Assembly (NCBI RefSeq): GCF_018320785.1
Contig: NC_054876.1
Coordinates: 18,684,212 to 18,748,211, forward strand
DNA length: 64,000 nt
Reading direction: 5' to 3'
Origin: Cheilinus undulatus
Lineage: Eukaryota; Chordata; Actinopteri; Labriformes; Labridae
Position 1 is the first letter of the stretch. The number at the start of each line of letters is the position of its first letter. The position numbers and the translations under genes were made by a program. Under the pieces are notes generated by a model. That model was not told the origin of the DNA and did no database searches. It saw only the letters and a program-made list of their open reading frames with translations. Below, piece after piece: positions 57,661 to 64,000 of the stretch.

Positions 57661-58633
57661 GCGGCCTTACACCTAATTACTTTTTCTCCGGTTTTAAAGT
57701 CGCAGACAAAATTCAAAAGTCGGAGTAAAATCATGGGAGTCTTGCTAAAGTCACAGCTCACTCCTGTTGTCTCAGTCGTTAGGTCTAAGGTGGCCATGGG
57801 ACTTGATTTTAGCCGTTTTAAGGTGGTCTTTCTTCAGTCTTGGTGTTACTTTAATATCAAACATGTTTGATAATGTCTTAAGTCTTTAGTCTGGTTGTAT
57901 GCAAATTGTGTTTCTCAGTGACGCAACTGTCGTCCACGACCAATGGGAGCCAGTGTTATGCATGAGCACATTATTTCACTTCATGCTTCAAAATATGAAC
58001 GTGAGCATAGATTATTCTAGAGCCGCCGAATGTCCGCTCATAATTCAAGAGACTGAAAAACTTTTCTGCTCAGAGCTGCAGTCAGATCTCTGCACCTGTG
58101 TGTTTGTGTGCCTTGTCTGTCAATTCATTCCAGGCTGACATGACAGGTGCGGTAAGCCGTCACTGGGATTTTCAAAGTAAAAGCCCGATCAGTTTGTTTC
58201 CATGCTGAGGCGACTCACGTTTTCATACGGTACATTTATTCTGAAGTGTTTCTGGGATAGTTCCTCGGTTGTTGCAGTAACATACAAAGTTGCTTCGATG
58301 TTTAACTTTCCTTTCATTTCTACTTAATGTAAATGGTTTAAAAACATCAGGTTATAAGAGATTAACTCAAATGCGATCTCCATCTTTATCTACATCCTGT
58401 TCTCTGCTCAAAAAATGTTGTTGTGTCCAACAAATGCATGATGGGAAAAAACTGAAAAAGAATTGTATTCTAGTCTTGTAGTTGGTGACCACCAGTATTT
58501 ACAAAATCGCAGTCTGAGACTAAAAACTCAAAGGCTTGCCAGAAAATTGTCTTTAGATGTGAGAGGGTCTCAGGTGTCAGTCTTTATAGAGTCTTGTAAG
58601 AGTTTTAGCAAGGTCTTCTGGTGTAAGGCCGGC
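57661..58633. mobile_element. Non-autonomous DNA element with GGCCTTACACC inverted ends
   Basis: GCGGCCTTACACC at 57661-57673 is mirrored by GGTGTAAGGCCGGC at 58620-58633. It spans 973 bp without an intact ORF. TAAG occurs on the left and ATAAG on the right, but a target duplication is not certain. Confidence 0.65.
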
Positions 58634-58816
58634 ATAAGACTTCAAGGCAATCATGCAACGTTTAACATATATATTGCTGTGATAATGACAGCATTTTAAA
58701 CTCCATGTGTGTTATATCTAACTGCATTTATTTTGGAGAGTTGCACCTTATAAACCAGCAACAAAGGGAGTTTTGTGTGAACAACATGCTGTATGCTTTG
58801 AGATGGTTTAACTTAC

Positions 58817-58936
58817 CCTGAAAACATGAAGCTAAATCATTGCTCAATATCACTCAAACGCAGTCTCTTGGCTTTTTCGTACACATCTGGCAACTTTCCT
58901 TTTAAATGCTCCATGTCTGTCCTCCCTCCACTCTTT
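58817..58936 (-). CDS. ube2g1: UBE2G1 last coding exon plus 33 bases of 3'UTR
   Basis: It encodes [20 protein letters not shown] and KSQETAFE then TGA. A strong donor CAGG|GTAAGT follows 33 bases after the stop, so the transcript probably continues in a separate UTR exon (near 55249). The stop lies less than 50 bases before that junction. Confidence 0.85.
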
Positions 58937-61900
58937 CTGCAAAGGAGTGATAAAAGATTATTAAGATGGACATTTTTATATCTAAAATCCAAATTAATGA
59001 AGTTTTTATGCATTTTATATAAAAAGCTTATTTGTTATATAGTTATGGTTTTCTAAGAGAAAAACTAATGCACAAGATCACCTCTAATTGTTGTACTACA
59101 CTTTTTTGAAGTAACCTTACCGCAGCATCCACATTAGCTGGTGAATCCCCATTAGGGTCTGCAAGCATAGAGATAACACTAATCATGATGGTTTCCACCG
59201 TGTGGATTGGCAGCCAGCGCTCCTCTGGTTTCTCATAGCCATACTTGTCCTCCCCAGGCTCGTGTAAAATAGAAATACATACGTCTCCATTCTTGTCAAC
59301 TAGAAAGAAAAAAGAGGCAGAAAATATTAGAGATAACTGAAGTATGATGGATCTAAATCTTTTCTTCTTATTTTGATTTTCTAATGATATATGGTAAATA
59401 AACTACCTAACAAATTCATATTCAGGTTTATTAAATTATATGAAAAACATTTGTCCGCTTTGTTTTTCAGCAAAAGCTTTGACATACACTCCTCGGCCAC
59501 TTCATTAGGTACACCTGTTCAATTGCTTACTAACACAAATAGCTAATCAGCCAATAACATGACAGCAACAATGTAGTCAGGCATGCAGACGTGGTCAAGA
59601 TGACTTGCTTAAGTTCAAACTGAGCACCAGAAATGTAGAGAGGAAATTTAAGAGATTTTGAATGCGGCAGAGTTGTTGGTGCCAGACACATTGGTGGGAG
59701 TATGTCGGATTACTCGGATTTCACACAAAACTATCTCTAGGGTTTGTAGAGAATGGTCCAGAAAAGGGAAAATATCCAGTGAGTGGCAGTTGTGTGGAAG
59801 AAAAAGCCTTGTTGATGTCAGATGAGAATGGGCAGGCTGTTTTGAAATGACAGAAAGGCAATAGTTACTCAGATAACCCTTCATTACAACCAAGGTATGT
59901 AGCATACCATCTCTGAATGCACAACATGTCGAACTTTGAAACAGATGGGCTACAGCAGCAGAAGACCACACCAGGTGCCACTCCTGTCAGCTTCGAACAG
60001 GAAACTAAGGCTTTAATTCACACAGCTCACCAAGATTGGACAATAGAAGATTGAAAAACGTTGCCTGGTCTGTTAAGCCTTGATTTCAGCTGAAACACTC
60101 AGATAGTAGGGTCAGAATTTGGCATAAACAACATGAAAGCATGGATCCATCCCACCTTAAGGTTCAGGCTGATGGTGGTGGTGTAATGGTGTGGGGGACA
60201 TTTTCTTGGTACACTGTGGGCCTGTTAGTACCAATTGAGTATGGTTTCAAACACCACAGCCTACCTGAGTATTGTTACTGACCATGTCCGTCCCTTCATG
60301 ACCAAAGTGTACCCATCTTCTAATGGCTACTTCTAGCAAATGATGCACCATGACACAAAGCTCATATCATCTTAAACTGGTTTCTTAACATGATTATGAC
60401 TTCACCGTAATCCAATGGCCTCCACATTCACCAGCAGCAAGTTGCACAAGCAATGCATAACTAATGTCTAAAGTTATGGTGTCAGGTCCACACTAAACCC
60501 TATGTTAACTAGGTAAGATGTAACTTAAGTTGTGTCATTGTTTGGTTGCACCACAGAAACGCAAGGTTGATATTAACTAGTAGAGCTTTGCGTCCAAACT
60601 AACCAAAATATTGTTGCAGATGTGACGTTTTCGCTTAATCTAACCAATCAATGAAAAGCATTTTTCAACATAGGGCTTGTCACAACCGGGCCTCTCATGT
60701 TGAATTCTCTCTAAACGCTGCAGTAACTTGTGCTTACTGCCATTAATCCTCAAACAGCGCTGAGTGTGGATGAAAAAATATGACAAAGTATTTTGCCTTG
60801 GTGATTATTAAAGCCTAGACCCCAGAACCAGGATAAAATAACAACACTGACATCGAGTGGTGAAAATGCTAAAAACATGAGGAAATTTAATGGAGGTCGG
60901 CAGAAATTATCTCCACTCAGGGAAAACAAAAGTGTTATTGATCATGGAGAACACACTAGTGGCACAGAATTGACGGTGAAATCCTCAGCTCCTCTTCATC
61001 ATCCCCCCCTCTCAAAACTATCACCATGACAGCCATTTTGACTGAGGGCTTTATACCTAGAAGGAGGAAGGTGTAATACCTAAGTTATAACTTAAGTATA
61101 CGTTGAAACTATCTCAGCTGGTGCAACACTTTAAATGTTAGTAGAGCGTAAACTCTGTCATAAGTAAGAACTTGTATTCAAAATTAGGCTTCATTTGAAC
61201 TTACGCACAGATAATGCAACCCATAGCTGATCTCAATCCAACAGGGTACCTTTAGGAAGTGGCAGATCGGGAGAGTCGCATCATGGATGTGCAGCCAACA
61301 AATTTGCAGCAACTGCATTATGCTATCATGTCAATATGCAACAAAATCTTAAAAGAATGTTTTCAACACCTTGTTGAAACTATACTAGGAAGAACTAAGG
61401 CAGTTCTGGAGGCAAAAGGAGGTCCAACCCACAAGGTACTAGCAAGTAGCTAATAAAGTGGCCAGTCAGTGTATATGTATTAATCACTACCAAGTCCATT
61501 TTGTAAAATTACGGTATATCAAAAAGCCAAGGAGCAGTGAGTGTGAAGTACAATTTAAAATGTTATCATATTCACTGCACTAGATAGAAATATCATACTT
61601 GATTACAAATTTTGATCCAATAACAGGACTGCATTTTTTAAATTTCAGTGACTTATAAAAGCTTTCAAAAGTTTTATTTGGTTGCATTACTTCTCATTTA
61701 AAAAAAAAAAAAGACTTCTGACTACTCAGCTGCCAGTATGGCAGTACAAATTAGTTTAACTTAAAGAACACAGATAAATGATAAAATCCGTTTCATAGTT
61801 AAATACTACATAACCTTTAACACACTAAGCTATAATGACAGAACATTATTTTATTACATTCATGACAGAAGTGTTCAAAGTTCACTTGGGTATCTCATGC

Positions 61901-63985
61901 TGATACCAGTTTGGAAAAAAATCTCAGAAGGGATGTGGAGCATTATGAATTCGTGATAAATAGGTATAGAGATGTTTCAGTGTAAATCACATTTTATGAA
62001 TTGCAAGTAAATATTCTGTAGTAATAATGCACTGTAAGGTATTAAATCTTTAACATTAGTAAAATGGGGTACATTTTGGTGTATATGTGTCTACTTATGT
62101 TGCTGTTAAATTTGCTGCTGCCCATCTGGGCCAGGGCTCTCTAGCAAATGAGATTCCTTAGCTGCGTTTTCATCAGGTGGTCCAGTTTGACTGGGTGCAG
62201 TTTGGTATGGCTGGGTACAGTGAAGCCCAAAATAGCTTGCATTTGCGTACCCTCACTTGGTGAGTGGACTGTAGGAGGTATGCATGTGACATCACAGGTA
62301 ATGACAGAACACAGCAGAAGTAAGCAGTAAACAGCTTTGTTGCAGCTAAAAAGTGCCATCATTTTAATAAGTACAGCTTAATGTTGTTCACCACAGTCAG
62401 GACAGATCTAAGCTGATGAAATATGCTTAAAGAATGTTTTGAGCTGTAACAGTATAATAATAAAGACACAAGATGAAGCTGGGTTATTAGAGCAACTACA
62501 ACAAGCATCTAGTGAATAATATATTTTAAGCTCGACACCATTCTCCTTCCTCTTACCTCAAAGGAAAATCTCAGCAAATCATACAGTAAAATTATATCAA
62601 AGGTGACCAAATGTATTGAAATTCACTGATATTTATCACAGAATCAATAAAGCAGTAATGAAGTCCACTGATATTTATCACAGAATAAACTAGAAAAGCA
62701 CTCAGAGAGTGCAGACCTCCGCCATTAGCCCCATCTCCCAATAGTGAAGAATCCTTTAAAAAAATTCCTGGATCCAGACAGTGTTCCAGATCACTCCCAA
62801 AATCTAATCAGCTCTTCCTTATGCTATTTCTGACATTTCCTGAAAATTTCATCAAAATCCGTCCATAACTTTTCGAGTTATGTTGCTAACAAACTAACAA
62901 ACAAACTAACTAACAAACCCTGCCGATCACATAACCTCCTTGGCGGAGGTAATAAGGCAGCCTTTATAAATCAACAGATTTTCCGTAACAGATTTTGCAA
63001 AACCAGAGAGATCTATTCACAGATTACCTAGAGTAAATGCAGAGAAAGAACTGATCAAAAACTTCATAATTACAAAACTTCAGTTTCACATCCATTACTA
63101 AAGATCTGAGATGATGTGCCTTCAGCTTTTGCTTGGTGTCCATGAAATCAGGTCCAAATAATGTCAGGAAACTTGATTTCTGACCATATATAAATGTTGA
63201 CAGTCCAAGAAACAGTATAGATCTCTGTCAAGTCCAAATATCCCTACTTTAAATAGATTTTAGGCTGTTTCAATCCCATTCTAACCTGCTCTTCATAGAG
63301 CAGACAGCCATGTTTTGTCACTCAGGCCAGCTGAGCAGTCGTGTCACACTCTGAAACGTCAGTGCCAACCCTCTCAGTTAGTCAGTTGTTTGGGACCCTT
63401 TAATGGAAACGCAAATAAACGCATACCATACTGTACCAAACTGAACTGGACCACTTGGTGAAAACGACCCATTTGATCAAATTAACCACACTTTTGGGTC
63501 AAGTGTGCATAGTTCCGGTCCTGGATACCTTAAATGAAACCACCCAGAGTCTCAAATGAAGTTTTCGTGGTTACATAGCCTGTCTTTGAAAAAGAACAGC
63601 TCTTCATACAAAAAACCACTGTGTGAATAGACTGTACCTACCATTAGGGTGCCAAATTTCTGTAATAAATTTCATTTTAGGTGGCCTGAGAGGGTAGTCT
63701 TTGGGAAATGTCAGATGAGCTTTAAACACACCACCTTCACTGTAAAACAGAAAACAGGAGGAAAATCAATAAAATATAATACCAAACAAATCAATGGAAC
63801 ATTAGAGGCAATTATTTAAAGACTGAGCATTATAAAAACATCACCTCCAAATACCTTAGGGAAATAACAGAAACAGACTTACTACAGAGTGTCTGGAGGC
63901 CCAATTATGAGGACTTCCCATCTGTACAGATCGTTGTCCTCTATAAGGCCCGCTGAAAATCCCTCCACAGGGTTTTTATTCAGCT
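58850..63985 (-). CDS. ube2g1: UBE2G1, ubiquitin-conjugating enzyme E2 G1 (first coding exon outside the window)
   Basis: Coding exons in transcript order: 63883-63985, 63642-63739, 59121-59299, 58850-58936 (stop TGA at 58850-58852). They encode 155 residues of the 170-residue family protein, from [20 protein letters not shown] to the C-terminus KSQETAFE. The remaining N-terminal residues lie right of the window. UBE2G1 is an E2 enzyme that receives ubiquitin on a Cys and passes it on with cullin-RING ligases. Seen here are the HPN motif and catalytic Cys, and the acidic loop insertion [16 protein letters not shown] that marks the UBE2G/UBE2R subfamily. The sequence is nearly identical to human; the clearest changes are RHGAF for RNGEF near the end and I-E-D for I-D-D near the start. 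The introns are large and TE-bearing. Confidence 0.97.
59121..59299 (-). CDS. ube2g1: UBE2G1 catalytic exon
   Basis: It encodes [20 protein letters not shown], then [20 protein letters not shown] and [20 protein letters not shown]. The HPN of the E2 fold (EIWHPN) ends the preceding exon. The Cys in DVCISIL is the ubiquitin-accepting Cys (Cys90 in human numbering). It ends in phase 0 at GCG|GTAAGG. Confidence 0.96.
59487..61471 (+). mobile_element. Tc1-like transposon (GGCCACTTCATTAGGTACACC ends), interrupted
   Basis: It starts CACTCCTCGGCCACTTCATT at 59487 and ends GTGGCCAGTCAGTG at 61471, with TA on each side (59485-59486, 61472-61473). The plus-strand transposase is readable in pieces but has frameshifts. 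The start resembles [15 protein letters not shown] in a shifted frame, with later [20 protein letters not shown] at 61279-61340. Between 60435 and 61229 foreign sequence splits the last catalytic block. It lies in UBE2G1's intron before the catalytic exon, antisense to the gene. Confidence 0.85.
60435..61229. mobile_element. About 795-bp non-autonomous element nested in the Tc1-like transposon
   Basis: The Tc1 sequence is interrupted between CACCAG (to 60434) and ATCTCAATCC (from 61230). The insert ends are imperfect inverses (CAGCAAGTTGCAC... and ...GCAACCCATAGCTG). Inside, GGTTGCACCACAG (about 60531) and CTGGTGCAAC (about 61116) form a second inverted pair, with TAACTTAAGT-type sequence next to each. 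This pattern suggests a Harbinger-type MITE; the family is not certain. Confidence 0.6.
61699..61712. repeat. Poly-A run
   Basis: A simple A-run near the end of the UBE2G1 intron, between TE pieces. Similar runs lie at 20644-20662, 54261-54283 and, as T, at about 55061-55083. Confidence 0.7.
62155..63480. mobile_element. Long non-autonomous element with TGGTCCAGTTT-type inverted ends
   Basis: GCGTTTTCATCAGGTGGTCC then AGTTTGACTGGGTGCAG at 62164-62205 is mirrored by AGTTTGG/CCACTTGGTGAAAACG at about 63430-63470. Both arms continue inwards with GGTATGG/CCATAC motifs. It spans about 1.3 kb with no intact ORF and contains a different repeat at 62700-62950. Confidence 0.6.
62700..62955 (+). repeat. 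Interspersed repeat ending in TTGGCGGAGGTAATAA
   Basis: The stretch AATTTCATCAAAATCCGTCC ATAACTTTTCGAGTTATG is followed by an AACTAACAAAC-type tandem run (62886-62915). The end is CCTCCTTGGCGGAGGTAATA. This is a widespread fish repeat 3' end, probably LINE-derived. It is nested in the element at 62155-63480. Confidence 0.6.
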
Positions 63986-64000
63986 CTAAATGCAAAAGAA

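Larger units (their letters stand above)
55250..58816. other. Probable UBE2G1 intron in the 3'UTR
   Basis: It contains an L2-type LINE tail (55665-55790), the second copy of a 255-bp repeat (55940-56195) and an element with GCGGCCTTACACC ends (57661-58633). The rest is AT-rich without gene signal. Confidence 0.5.

Noticed and set aside
1-64000. CRISPR arrays, operons, prophage, toxin or viral genes
   Set aside because: None present. Repeats are irregular or inverted and gene structure is vertebrate.

Overview
This is vertebrate nuclear DNA, almost certainly from a teleost fish. It has multi-exon genes with GT-AG introns, AT-rich intergenic sequence, and many Tc1-like elements, fish-type LINE and SINE fragments and MITEs. 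Nothing in it is bacterial or viral. The assignment rests on translated exons that can be read end to end with consistent splice phases and that resemble known human proteins. The resemblance is judged from memory, because no search could be run.

Four protein-coding genes lie in the order and orientation known from human 17p13.2. (1) ZZEF1, minus strand, positions 1988-19929: the first 15 coding exons (about 866 residues, EF-hand plus DOC/APC10 domain); the rest lies left of the window. (2) CYB5D2 (neuferricin), plus strand, 21468-26447: complete, 4 exons, 249 aa. (3) ANKFY1 (Rabankyrin-5), minus strand, 28039-45648: complete, 25 coding exons, 1166 aa, BTB + ankyrin repeats + FYVE. (4) UBE2G1 (E2 ubiquitin-conjugating enzyme), minus strand, 58850-63985: all but its first coding exon, plus a likely separate 3'-UTR exon near 55249. 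ZZEF1 and CYB5D2 are head to head across 1.54 kb. CYB5D2 and ANKFY1 are tail to tail across 1.6 kb. UBE2G1 and ANKFY1 follow each other on the minus strand, separated by about 9 kb of nested transposons.

The genes do not form one pathway. ANKFY1 acts in endosomal trafficking, UBE2G1 in ubiquitin transfer, CYB5D2 is a secreted or membrane-linked heme-binding protein, and ZZEF1 is a large ZZ-finger protein. Their conserved neighbourhood is synteny, not an operon.

The most unusual sequence is in the repeats. In CYB5D2 intron 2 a Tc1-like element is itself interrupted by a 466-bp insert with a 9-bp target duplication. The insert carries what looks like a CpG-type promoter, a start codon and a splice donor. 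A cluster of three overlapping perfect hairpins sits at 612-711. A Tc1-family copy at about 40945-41757 has two 5' ends facing outwards. A layered LINE/Tc1/SINE nest fills 47.1-53.9 kb. I saw no new gene system.
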